Positions 46,865 to 55,589 of a DNA stretch of 64,000 bases are shown one piece after another (position 1 is the first letter of the stretch; every line of letters starts with the position of its first letter). The stretch is from Sulfurimonas sp. Its GTDB lineage: Bacteria; Campylobacterota; Campylobacteria; Campylobacterales; Sulfurimonadaceae. The position numbers and the translations under genes are program-made. The notes beneath the pieces are model-generated. The model ran no database searches. It was not told the DNA's origin and worked only from the letters and a program-made list of their open reading frames with translations. Where the stretch lies: the NCBI GenBank assembly GCA_002899765.1, contig PPDH01000025.1, positions 44,191-108,190 on the forward strand, written 5' to 3'.

Positions 46865-47947
46865 ATGATAACGGAAGTAGAGATAGAGTTATTTAGATTT
46901 GATTCAAAAGTAGACTATCTGCCATACTATAAAAAATATAGAGTTGAATATAAAGAAAAAGAGACCGTTTTAGAACTGCTAAATAGAATAAACAGCATTG
47001 AAAAATTTGCTTATGAGGCAACTCATGATTTCAATCTAAATATAAACGGATTTTATATGAGTGTAAGCGAATGTGTCGGAGATATAGTAGAGAAAACTTC
47101 CAAAGAGCTGAGGATAGAGCCTATAAGCATCTACAGAGCGCTTAATGATTTGCTTATCGACAAGAGAGATTATCTTAAAAAAATACTACAATTTAAAGAG
47201 TATATCTCTCCTATAGAGATGGATGAATATGCCAAAAATCATGAGTTGGATTATTTTGCTTCAAATACGTATGATATAAACAGAAGTTATATAGGAGACC
47301 ATGCTCTTTTAATTGCTGCAGACATTATTGAGCATAATCCTAAAGTTAAAAATGAAATAATTGAGATGATATCTTCGACCGATAACGGCATCTGGTATCA
47401 CACTTCTCTTCAAAACAGAGTTATAAACTACGACATGAATAAAGAAAACAGGATAAACTCTCTCTTAAATATGTTACCTAAAGTTACATACTCTGGAATC
47501 AGTGCAAACTCAAATGAGAGCGTGAAAATAGAAGATGTAAATATATCCCAATTTTTTGAGGGATTTAACATAGCTGAGTTTGAAGGCGTAAACAAAAACT
47601 CATGTGCATCGGTTATAAAAAAATCTAAAGCAAACTATATCAGGCTCTCTTCGTCGCAAGAGGATTTAGCACCGTATTCTACACTTGTCAGCAAAGATTT
47701 TTCACATAAGATTGCAGGCAAGATTCTTCTTGAAGCAAAAGATAACAATGCTGATTTTTTAGTGGTTAGAACAATGAGTGATTTGATGCTTTTTGATGGT
47801 GAGCAAAAAAAGATACAAAAAGCTATAGGCAGAGAGATAGAACTTCCTATAATTACTCAAAAGCAGTTTAAAATGCTTTTAGAAGGAGAGAAAAACAGGG
47901 CAGTTTTAGGTTTTGACAGCCATAAAGTGAAAGTCTCTTTTTTATAG
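46865..47947 (+). CDS. Cysteine-free FrdB/FrdE-like fusion (HdrB-like C-terminal domain protein)
   Basis: 360 residues from the ATG at 46865 (AGGGGACGCA ahead). The N-terminal 110 residues resemble FrdB (VEIELFRFDSKVDYLPYYKK against VNFKVFRFNADEDYLPYYED) with every Fe-S cysteine gone. The C-terminal 75 residues resemble the last CCG domain of FrdE (NNADFLVVRTMSDLMLFDGE against NNADMMVTPCPLCHLKLDTQ; KAIGREIELPIITQKQF against EAIGREVSLPVLHMQQM), again without cysteines. It is divergent from frdABE and shares its upstream region. It cannot carry the clusters, so it may be a structural or regulatory partner of the complex. Confidence 0.8.
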   Translation: MITEVEIELFRFDSKVDYLPYYKKYRVEYKEKETVLELLNRINSIEKFAYEATHDFNLNINGFYMSVSECVGDIVEKTSKELRIEPISIYRALNDLLIDKRDYLKKILQFKEYISPIEMDEYAKNHELDYFASNTYDINRSYIGDHALLIAADIIEHNPKVKNEIIEMISSTDNGIWYHTSLQNRVINYDMNKENRINSLLNMLPKVTYSGISANSNESVKIEDVNISQFFEGFNIAEFEGVNKNSCASVIKKSKANYIRLSSSQEDLAPYSTLVSKDFSHKIAGKILLEAKDNNADFLVVRTMSDLMLFDGEQKKIQKAIGREIELPIITQKQFKMLLEGEKNRAVLGFDSHKVKVSFL

Positions 47948-49141
47948 TTCGCTATGTGCTAAGTCTCTCACTTGAGAGATTTTGTCTCCGCCCGTATCTT
48001 TAGCATGTTCTAGGATTTTTTTGGCTTGTTTTATCGCCTCTTCAAGTGAGACGTGATTTGGTTTTATGACAAATCCGCCGCTAAGTTTTATCTTAATCGC
48101 TCCAAGTTCGGGCGTACTAAGCTTTAATTCGGAGATACTTTGGCGGATTATATCTGCATCCTTAAATGACTGCTCTTTATTTTCTCTGGATAAAATAACC
48201 GTAAACTGGTTGTAGTCTGTTCTTGCCACCACATCGGCAGATTGTTTATGAAGAGATATCGTAAATGCAACTTTTTTAAGTATTGTCTGCGTCAATTCTT
48301 GATAGTAAACTCTGTTTGTTTTTGAAAAATTATCAATTTCAAACAGTGTTACGGATGTGTAGTTTTTCTCTTTTATATTCTTTTTCTCTGCATAAGAATT
48401 CATCATCCCTTTTATATTATTAATACCCGTTAAAGGGTCAATCATTGCAGGATTTTCTGAAATATCGGGTTTTCTTCTCATTCTAATAGCGATTGCACCC
48501 GCTTCTTGTGTAAATATCTCATACCCTTTTTTATCTACATCGTGCAAATATTCTATATCTTTATATATAGAATTGAGTTTTTTTCTATATATGATTGCCG
48601 CTAGTAGTAATATGATAAAAACTAAATAAGTTATGTTTTTGTAAATATTGAATTTTGCTTTGTTATACGAAATAGATTTGAATATCATGGTGTTTATCTG
48701 CTCAAATACAGAGTTAAAACTTTTTAGCAGCTCTTCTTTTTTCTCTTGCTTGTCATTTTCTTCTTCTGTATAGTGCTTAATGGCAGTCATGTTAAACTCT
48801 TTGGCAAGAGAACTTAGTTTGTCTAAATCCGCAAGATACTCTTCTTCATTTGAAAGTATATACTTCTCAACAAAGCTAAAGCCGTACTGATTTCGGAGTT
48901 TATCAATGTTATGAAGCAGCTGAGTGCTTTTGCCTTTAAACTCAATAAGTGCCAACTCCAAATTTTCTTTAGGAAGTATCATAAGGGAATTGATTATATT
49001 TTTTTGGTTGTTTAGGTTCTCTACTTTTTCGTATGAGTTTGAATGCTCAACTGCAGCTAACACTCCAAATGCCGTAAGCATCACAATTAACATAAGAAAG
49101 TTAGAAAGATTTTTAAATATTTTCTTTATAGAGTGTTTCAT
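47942..49141 (-). CDS. Membrane GGDEF-domain protein with degenerate active site
   Basis: 399 residues. Two membrane helices (ILIVMLTAFGVLAAVEHS-like near the N-terminus; ITYLVFIILLLAAIIY near 175) enclose a periplasmic four-helix sensor domain, then a GGDEF domain begins at DPLTGINNIKGMM. The signature is ARTDYNQFTVIL where GG(D/E)EF is expected, so it should not make cyclic-di-GMP; it may bind c-di-GMP or GTP as a receptor. The gene is convergent with the FrdB/E-like gene and their ends overlap by 6 bases. Confidence 0.8.
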   Translation of the reverse strand: MKHSIKKIFKNLSNFLMLIVMLTAFGVLAAVEHSNSYEKVENLNNQKNIINSLMILPKENLELALIEFKGKSTQLLHNIDKLRNQYGFSFVEKYILSNEEEYLADLDKLSSLAKEFNMTAIKHYTEEENDKQEKKEELLKSFNSVFEQINTMIFKSISYNKAKFNIYKNITYLVFIILLLAAIIYRKKLNSIYKDIEYLHDVDKKGYEIFTQEAGAIAIRMRRKPDISENPAMIDPLTGINNIKGMMNSYAEKKNIKEKNYTSVTLFEIDNFSKTNRVYYQELTQTILKKVAFTISLHKQSADVVARTDYNQFTVILSRENKEQSFKDADIIRQSISELKLSTPELGAIKIKLSGGFVIKPNHVSLEEAIKQAKKILEHAKDTGGDKISQVRDLAHSEL

Positions 49142-49247
49142 AAAGAGTTTCCTATATATATAGATGATATAATTATATACTATTTTATCACATGTTGACT
49201 TTAGAGGTGCTCTTTAATAGTAATCTAGGAAATTTTAAGAAGCTTTA

Positions 49248-50066
49248 TTGAATTTAGAAAACTATTTTATATCTCAGTTTAAGAATGCTCATATCGGTGA
49301 TGACGGAGCTTTCATAGACGATACTGTTTACTCCAAAGACGCTTTTTTTGAGGGTGTTCACTTTAAAAAAGAGTGGATGAGTTACTATCAAATCGCGAGC
49401 AAGGCGATGATAGTAAATATTTCAGATGCGATAGCTATGAATGCAAAGCCGCAGTACGCACTGCTTAGTGTTGCTATGCCCAAATCTATGACAATGCAAG
49501 ATATGAGGGAACTGGTATCGGGGTTTGAAGAGACGGCTGCCAAATACGGTGTTGAAATAATCGGCGGGGATACCATTAGCAATATTAAGCTAGATATTAC
49601 TATTACTATTATCTCAAAAACCAAGAAACCTTTAATGAGAAAAGGTTTAAAAAGAGGTCATTTAGTTGCATATAGCGGAGAGTTGGGAAGAAGTGCCAAA
49701 GATTTAAAAAAATTGGCAAATTTAGGCAAAATTCATAGAAAATCAAAGTTTGTCAATATAAAATTAAGAGAGAAATTTGTCTCAAAATGCTCCCGTTATT
49801 TAAGCTGTGGTATGGATATATCAGACGGACTTTTCAGTGATTTGGGTAAGCTCTCATCGGCGAACAAATTGGGCTTTAGATTTTATGTAGATATACCAAA
49901 GAGAATCGGTTGCAGCGGCGAAGAGTATGAGATGCTTTTTGGTTTCGACAAAAGAGATGCAAAAGCTGTTTTAAGAGTTGCAAAACTATGCAAAACACCG
50001 ATAACTATCGTTGCACAAAGTGTTAGAAAAAATTATAAAAACAGGTGCAAAGCGCATCATTTTTAA
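49248..50066 (+). CDS. thiL: Thiamine-monophosphate kinase ThiL
   Basis: 272 residues from a TTG start. ThiL motifs: HIGDDGAFI (ATP/Mg site), then VNISDAIAMNAKPQYAL and EIIGGDTISN, and the Asp-rich SCGMDISDGLFSDLGKL segment. It phosphorylates TMP to TPP, the last step of thiamine synthesis. Slightly shorter than the E. coli enzyme, as in other members of this phylum. The ribosome site is weak, so the exact start is not certain. truD follows after 15 bases. Confidence 0.9.
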   Translation: MNLENYFISQFKNAHIGDDGAFIDDTVYSKDAFFEGVHFKKEWMSYYQIASKAMIVNISDAIAMNAKPQYALLSVAMPKSMTMQDMRELVSGFEETAAKYGVEIIGGDTISNIKLDITITIISKTKKPLMRKGLKRGHLVAYSGELGRSAKDLKKLANLGKIHRKSKFVNIKLREKFVSKCSRYLSCGMDISDGLFSDLGKLSSANKLGFRFYVDIPKRIGCSGEEYEMLFGFDKRDAKAVLRVAKLCKTPITIVAQSVRKNYKNRCKAHHF

Positions 50067-50081
50067 ACTATTAGGATTATT

Positions 50082-51155
50082 ATGGACAGATTTTATTCAC
50101 TCTCGCATTCAAGTATAGATTTTCACTTTAGGCAGACTCCTAGAGATTTCGTAGTCGAAGAGATACCGCTCTACGAGTTTTGCGGTGATGGAGAGCATTT
50201 GGTTCTTTTTATCAGAAAAAAAGAACTCTCTACGCTTGAGCTTGTCTCCATCATTGCCAAATATTTAGGGATTCAAAACAAAGAGATAGGGTATGCGGGT
50301 TTAAAAGACAAACATGCCATGACAAAGCAGTATATCTCGCTGCATAAAAAGTATGAACAAATGATGGATAATTTTAAACATGAAGATATTAAAATTTTAT
50401 CCAAAACATACCATAACAATAAGATTAGAATAGGGCATCTGAACGGTAACAGATTTTACATAAAGCTAAAAAAAGTCAATCCTACTTCAGCAAAAAAGAT
50501 AGATGAAGCTCTTAAAAATATAGCTCAATTCGGCATGCCAAACTTCTTCGGTTACCAACGTTTCGGAACTGACGGCAATAACCATATAGATGGAGAAAAG
50601 ATTGCTAAAGGTGAAAAAAAAGAGCGAAATCCAAAGGTGAAAAAACTCCTTATAAATGCATATCAGAGCCATCTGTTTAATCTTTGGCTAAGTAGAAGAT
50701 TGGAGATAAATACTCTGATTGAAAACTTTGAAACAAAAGAGCTTGAATCTCTGCTTAATATGCCAAATGACGAATTAAGTAAAATGAAAGTACAAAAACA
50801 TCCATTTAAGCTTATGAGCGGAGATATCATGGAGCACTATCCGTTTGGCAGACTCTTTGACTTTGAGGGAACCGAGCATGACTTAAGCAGGTTCAATGAA
50901 AAAGATATCTCTGTTACGGGTCTGCTTTGCGGTAAAAAAGTAAAAGTAGCTTCCGGGAGTGCTAGAGTTATTGAAAAAGAGTTTGACGATGAGATAAATG
51001 CCGATGGCGCAAGAAGATATGCATGGGTTTATCCACAGGGTGTAGAGGGAAGATATAAAAATGAAGAGGCGCAATATGAGCTGAATTTCTCACTTCCAAA
51101 AGGTTCTTATGCAACAGTTTTAATAGAAGAGATAGCAAAGAGTAAGCTTCTTTAG
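50082..51155 (+). CDS. truD: tRNA pseudouridine-13 synthase TruD
   Basis: 357 residues. The catalytic Asp lies in GYAGLKDKHAMTKQ (about residue 86), and FGYQRFG and LLINAYQSHLFN are TruD signatures. It makes pseudouridine at position 13 of tRNA-Glu. It lies between thiL and psd in one direction with gaps of 15 and 14 bases. Confidence 0.93.
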   Translation: MDRFYSLSHSSIDFHFRQTPRDFVVEEIPLYEFCGDGEHLVLFIRKKELSTLELVSIIAKYLGIQNKEIGYAGLKDKHAMTKQYISLHKKYEQMMDNFKHEDIKILSKTYHNNKIRIGHLNGNRFYIKLKKVNPTSAKKIDEALKNIAQFGMPNFFGYQRFGTDGNNHIDGEKIAKGEKKERNPKVKKLLINAYQSHLFNLWLSRRLEINTLIENFETKELESLLNMPNDELSKMKVQKHPFKLMSGDIMEHYPFGRLFDFEGTEHDLSRFNEKDISVTGLLCGKKVKVASGSARVIEKEFDDEINADGARRYAWVYPQGVEGRYKNEEAQYELNFSLPKGSYATVLIEEIAKSKLL

Positions 51156-51169
51156 AGAGAGGAAAATCA

Positions 51170-51994
51170 ATGAATAGACACATAACATCGGCAATATCGC
51201 AAACTTTTGGAAAGTTTGCGAACAAAGAGTTTGCAAAACCGATTCAAAATTTTATAAACAGCTCTTACGTAAAAGTAATGGGTTTGGATATGAGCGAGTT
51301 TCATGCGCCGCAAACATATCGTACTTTAAATGCGCTCTTTACAAGAAAACTAAGAGAGGATAGGGCGTATTCTCTTGATAGCGAGGATTTCATATCTCCA
51401 TGTGACTCTTTTATAACTGAGTGTGGAGCAATAGACGTGCGTCATGCTTTTCAGATAAAAGGGATGAAATATAACTCGGATGAGCTTTTGGGAGAACACT
51501 TTAGCAAGGAAGAGAAGGAGATAGTTGAAGACGGAGCTTTTATAAACTTCTATCTCTCGCCAAAAGACTATCACCGTTACCATATTCCTATAAATTTAAA
51601 AGTCCTTAAAGCTGTCCATATTCCCGGAAAATTTTATCCTGTAAATATTCCTTCACTTGAAAAAAGAGTAAATCTTTTTATAGAAAACGAGAGAGTAGTT
51701 TTGTTGTGTGAAGCATCATCTAAGAAAAGATTTTATATGATACTCGTAAGTGCGCTCAATGTTGGGGTCATGCAGGTATCTTTTGAGCCGAAAATAAAGA
51801 CAAATGCGGATGCACTTCGCAGTAGTGTGTATACTTATTACAATTTATATCTCAATAAAGGTGATGATTTTGGCTGCTTTGAGATGGGGTCTACTATAGT
51901 TATTTTGGCTGAAAAAGATATGCTTGATACACATGTTAGGGCAGGTCAACATGTAAAATACGGCGATACGATAGCAAAATGTAAATTGAATTGA
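51170..51994 (+). CDS. psd: Phosphatidylserine decarboxylase
   Basis: 274 residues. The autocleavage motif reads FEMGSTIVIL near residue 238 (MGST in place of the common LGST), where Ser becomes the pyruvoyl group; the catalytic His lies in SPKDYHRYHIP (about 130). It converts phosphatidylserine to phosphatidylethanolamine at the inner membrane. Complete; co-directional with truD. Confidence 0.93.
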   Translation: MNRHITSAISQTFGKFANKEFAKPIQNFINSSYVKVMGLDMSEFHAPQTYRTLNALFTRKLREDRAYSLDSEDFISPCDSFITECGAIDVRHAFQIKGMKYNSDELLGEHFSKEEKEIVEDGAFINFYLSPKDYHRYHIPINLKVLKAVHIPGKFYPVNIPSLEKRVNLFIENERVVLLCEASSKKRFYMILVSALNVGVMQVSFEPKIKTNADALRSSVYTYYNLYLNKGDDFGCFEMGSTIVILAEKDMLDTHVRAGQHVKYGDTIAKCKLN

Positions 51995-52047
51995 TTTTGA
52001 CTTGGTTAAAATTTATTTTAGTGAGAATAAATTAATTAAAAATAGCA

Positions 52048-52053
52048 TATAAT
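52048..52053 (+). promoter_or_regulatory. Predicted -10 box before the cheY-like gene
   Basis: TATAAT at 52048 within an A/T-rich run, 36 bases upstream of the response-regulator start. A -35 is not obvious. Confidence 0.5.
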
Positions 52054-52088
52054 GACTGTATACAAAAGATAAGAAAAAAAAGGGGTAG

Positions 52089-52454
52089 TTGTTGAAAATT
52101 TTAGTTGTTGATGACTCAAAAATTGCGAGAATGGGTGTTATAAAAAGTCTTAAAGATGTTCAGCCTAAAGCTGAGTTATTTCAGGCAACAAACGGTCATG
52201 AAGCTGTAGAAATTTTTAAAAAAGAGAGGCCTGACGTTGTTTTCTTAGACCTTACTATGCCCGTCATGGATGGCTACGAAGCTCTTAAGAAAATTATTGA
52301 GATAGACAAAGAGGCTCAGATTATCATTGTTAGTGCAGATATTCAGAGTGAGGCAAAACACAGAGTTCTGGTTGCAGGTGCTAAAAATATGTATCCAAAG
52401 CCTATAAACGGAGAGATAATGATGCGCATTTTTGAACAAGATTTATTATTATGA
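52089..52454 (+). CDS. CheY-like single-domain response regulator
   Basis: 121 residues from a TTG start (a TTG pair at 52089/52092; AGGGGTAG ahead). A receiver domain with LVVDDSKIARM (acidic pocket), phospho-Asp in FLDLTMPVMDG, and Lys in NMYPKPINGE. It ends in the overlap with a CheC-like phosphatase, so the pair probably forms a phospho-relay with its own dephosphorylation. Not a classical DNA-binding regulator. Confidence 0.88.
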   Translation: MLKILVVDDSKIARMGVIKSLKDVQPKAELFQATNGHEAVEIFKKERPDVVFLDLTMPVMDGYEALKKIIEIDKEAQIIIVSADIQSEAKHRVLVAGAKNMYPKPINGEIMMRIFEQDLLL

Positions 52455-53134
52455 AAGTTAAAATATTGAATTCAGAATTTAACGAAGATCAAATTGACGC
52501 ATTAAGAGAGTTTATGAATGTTTCAATTGGTGCTGCTACGGCAAATTTGGCTAATCTTTTAGACGCTTTTGGAACTATGCATATTCCAGAAATAGAAATT
52601 TGCAACAGTAATGAATTGGCAGATAAAATCGAGTCGACTATTGATTTAGAGTCGATGTATTATGCGACAAAACAGCTTTTTACCGGAAAATTCGGTGGTG
52701 AGTGTATGTTTGTAATAAGTGAAGATTCTGCAAGAAATTTAGGAAGACATCTTTACAATATTACGGTTCCCTCAGGTGATGAAATCAATGATGCTGTTAT
52801 AGAGCTAACCAATATACTTACTTCAACTATTGTAAGCAGACTTACACAAGAGTTAAGCACACAGGTGCAATTTTTTGTTCCCTCTCTTCAGTTTATAGAT
52901 GCAAATTCTATCATACATGACGAAGATGTTGCCGAGTACTCTAAGATTATTATTATAAGTACTATTTTAGATTTTCAAGATCAACAAATCAACGGTAATA
53001 TATATATTCTTACAAAAGATGAAGCCATAGAGAGTTTAAAAGTACTCATAGATAAAAAAATTGAAGAGATTTACGGATTATTGAAATTAAATATCCCGAC
53101 GTGTTACTGGACTCACTTGAAAATGGTCACATGA
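52451..53134 (+). CDS. CheC/CheX-like chemotaxis phosphatase
   Basis: 227 residues with the CheC signature present twice: ALREFMNVSIGAATANL (E-x-x-N) and DAVIELTNILTSTIVSRL (E-x-x-N), so both catalytic helices of the CheY-P phosphatase are retained. It overlaps the cheY-like gene by 4 bases. Its 3' end runs into the next frame in an odd way: LLKLNIP followed in the other frame by DVLLDSLENGHM. That suggests either a 34-base overlap or a lost base that once joined it to the diguanylate cyclase. Confidence 0.8.
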   Translation: MKVKILNSEFNEDQIDALREFMNVSIGAATANLANLLDAFGTMHIPEIEICNSNELADKIESTIDLESMYYATKQLFTGKFGGECMFVISEDSARNLGRHLYNITVPSGDEINDAVIELTNILTSTIVSRLTQELSTQVQFFVPSLQFIDANSIIHDEDVAEYSKIIIISTILDFQDQQINGNIYILTKDEAIESLKVLIDKKIEEIYGLLKLNIPTCYWTHLKMVT

Positions 53135-54360
53135 TTTTAGATGACAAGTTCGTTGTAAGTTATTGGAACAGATGGTTAGCTATAAATACACAGATTTCAA
53201 AGGATGAGATTATAGGTAAAAGGCTGGATGAATTTTATCCTGATATAAACTATAAAGTTCTTTACAGAAAGATAATTACTGCACTTACGATTGGTACGCC
53301 TACTTTTTATGATGCCAACAGTAATGCAAAATTCATTGCAATCAATCGCAATAAGGTAACAACTTCATCGCTTAAACTTATGCAGCAGCAAGTAACAATT
53401 TCTCCTTATATAACTTCTGAAAATAAGGTCATGGTTTCTATTTACGATATTAGTGAGCTTTTTGAAGCAAAATTAATGATAAGAAAAGAGGTTGAGAAGG
53501 TTCACAAACTCAACAATAAACTAGAGGCTGAAAAAGAGATAATCGATAAAAACATTATGATTATGAAAACATCTGCAGATGGAACAATTATTGATATAAG
53601 TACATTTTTTTGTCAATTTTTCGAGTTTGATAAAAAAGATTTTTTAGGTAAAAATGTTTCTATATTTAAGTTAGCAGATGAATCTGATGCAATATATAAA
53701 GAGCTATGGAAAACCATTCAAGACAAGAAATCATGGAACGGAGAGCTAAAATATAAAACCTCAGACGGCAAAGAAAAATGGGTTCAATCCAGAGTGATGC
53801 CTATCTTAGACTCAAACGGAGAGTTGTATGAATTTAGCGCTGTCTATCATGATATAACAAATGAAAAACTTCTAGCTGAACTCTATATAACAGATCCACT
53901 TACAAAACTCTACAATCGTGCCCATTTTGATGAGACTATAAGCTTTATTGTAGAGCATCAAAGAAAGGCAGATGTTAATTTTGCTTTAGCCATTGTTGAC
54001 ATAGATCATTTTAAATCCATAAATGACACTTATGGACATCAGGTAGGAGATGAAGCACTCGTATCTGTGGCCAAAACCCTTAAAAATTCACTTAGAGAAG
54101 ATGATTTAATAGCTAGATGGGGTGGTGAAGAGTTTGTTATCATGCTTAAAAATGTGACCCTTGATGAAGCAAAAGTTATTATGGAAAAAGTAAGAGCCAA
54201 TGTACAGAACAATAAAATTACAGATTCTATAAGCGTTAGCGCTTCTTTTGGTCTTACCAAATACATTATAGGCGAAGGTGCAAAAGAGATATTTAAGAGA
54301 GTGGATGATGCTCTTTATGAAGCAAAAAGAGGCGGCAGAAATAGAGTTGTCGTAAAATAG
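53101..54360 (+). CDS. PAS-PAS-GGDEF diguanylate cyclase
   Basis: 419 residues from the GTG at 53101 (start unsure). One PAS-like domain at about 5-120, a short coiled coil (EVEKVHKLNNKLEAEKEI), a second PAS (about 150-255, ending AVYHDITNEKLL) and a C-terminal GGDEF domain: DPLTKLYNRAHFD, DIDHFKSINDTYGH and the active signature ARWGGEEFVIML, with an inhibitory RxxD site (REDD) five residues ahead. It makes c-di-GMP with feedback control. Overlapping coding and order suggest that the CheY-CheC pair modulates it. Confidence 0.88.
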   Translation: MLLDSLENGHMILDDKFVVSYWNRWLAINTQISKDEIIGKRLDEFYPDINYKVLYRKIITALTIGTPTFYDANSNAKFIAINRNKVTTSSLKLMQQQVTISPYITSENKVMVSIYDISELFEAKLMIRKEVEKVHKLNNKLEAEKEIIDKNIMIMKTSADGTIIDISTFFCQFFEFDKKDFLGKNVSIFKLADESDAIYKELWKTIQDKKSWNGELKYKTSDGKEKWVQSRVMPILDSNGELYEFSAVYHDITNEKLLAELYITDPLTKLYNRAHFDETISFIVEHQRKADVNFALAIVDIDHFKSINDTYGHQVGDEALVSVAKTLKNSLREDDLIARWGGEEFVIMLKNVTLDEAKVIMEKVRANVQNNKITDSISVSASFGLTKYIIGEGAKEIFKRVDDALYEAKRGGRNRVVVK

Positions 54361-54390
54361 CAGAGTTTATATTCTGCTATCAAACTTTTT

Positions 54391-55491
54391 TTATACGTTA
54401 AACCTAAAGTGCATTATATCGCCGTCTTGAACGATATATTCTTTGCCTTCTAGTCTCATTTTGCCTGCCTCTTTTGCTTTTGCTTCACCGCCACATGTAA
54501 TAAAGTCGTTATAAGCAATAACCTCTGCGCGGATAAAACCTTTTTCAAAGTCGTTGTGTATTACGGCTGCCGCTTTTGGTGCTGTTGTGTTTTTGCGGAT
54601 TGTCCACGCACGAACCTCTTTTACACCTGCCGTAAAGTAGCTCATAAGACCAAGTTTATCAAAACCTTTTTGGATGATTTGTCAAAGTCCTGACTCATGG
54701 ACGCCAAGAGAGCTTAAAAACTCCTCTGCTTCATCATCCTCAAGACCGACTAGTTCTTCTTCAATTTTTGCGCAAAGTTTTATAAGTTCACAGTTGTTTT
54801 TACTCGCATGTTCTTTAAGGTCTAAAACATATTGGCTGTCTTCAAGCAGTCCTTCTTCATCTACATTTGCACCGTACATAATCTCTTTGCCTGTTAAAAG
54901 CCTAACCTCATGATTTAGCTGTTTATACTCGTCGCTGTCTGTTTTTGAAAAGTTTTTAGCAAGGTTTCCATCAGCTAAAAACTCTAAAAGTTCTTCCGCT
55001 AAAGCTAAAATTGCAGCTGCATTTTTGTCAGTTTTAGCCTGTTTCTTAAGTCTGTCGGCTCTGTTTTGTAAAACCTCGATATCGGCTAAAATAAGCTCTC
55101 CTTCGATTATCTCAACATCTCTTAGCGGGTGGATATTTCCTTCTGTATGGACGATGTTATCATCTTCAAAACATCTGACGATATGCAAAATAACTTCAGT
55201 CTCACGGATGTTTGATAAAAACTTGTTTCCTAATCCTTCGCCTTTGCTTGCACCTTTAACTAATCCGGCGATATCTACAAAGTCAAGAGTAGAGTTCTGA
55301 ATTCGTTCAGGCTTGACTATTTTTGCAAGTTCTTGCAATCTTACGTCCGGAACGGGAACTATTGCTTTGTTCGGCTCTATCGTACAAAACGGATAGTTTG
55401 CCGCCTCTGCATTTTGTGCTTTTGTAAGTGCGTTAAAAGTTGTTGATTTTCCTACGTTCGGAAGTCCTACAAGACCGATACTTAAACCCAT
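54391..55491 (-). pseudogene. ychF: Redox-regulated ATPase/GTPase YchF, interrupted by an in-frame TGA (54682-54684)
   Basis: The full frame gives 366 residues, normal for YchF. P-loop GLPNVGKSTTFNALT (about 8-22), then DFVDIAGLVKGASKGEGLGN (G3), and a C-terminal TGS domain ([23 protein letters not shown]). The break reads [19 protein letters not shown]. Relatives have Asp-Lys/Gln there, so it could be a single nonsense change or a pair of compensating one-base shifts (CTTTGACAAATC for CTTGACAAAATC). The protein binds ribosomes and hydrolyses ATP; the break is unlikely to be native. Confidence 0.9.
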
Positions 55492-55589
55492 AATTGACCT
55501 TTTTTTGCTATTAAATAATTTTGCAATGGTAGCAAAAGGTTGCTTAGTATAGAGATAAATTAAATTAGATGTTGATATTTTTGTAATTA

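Noticed and set aside
4368..55491. Reassignment of UAA and UAG to Glu as a genetic-code change
   Set aside because: Many genes in the window end normally at TAA or TAG with the next gene starting at once, and one interrupted gene (ychF) has TGA. A code change would extend those proteins. Errors or suppression explain the pattern better.
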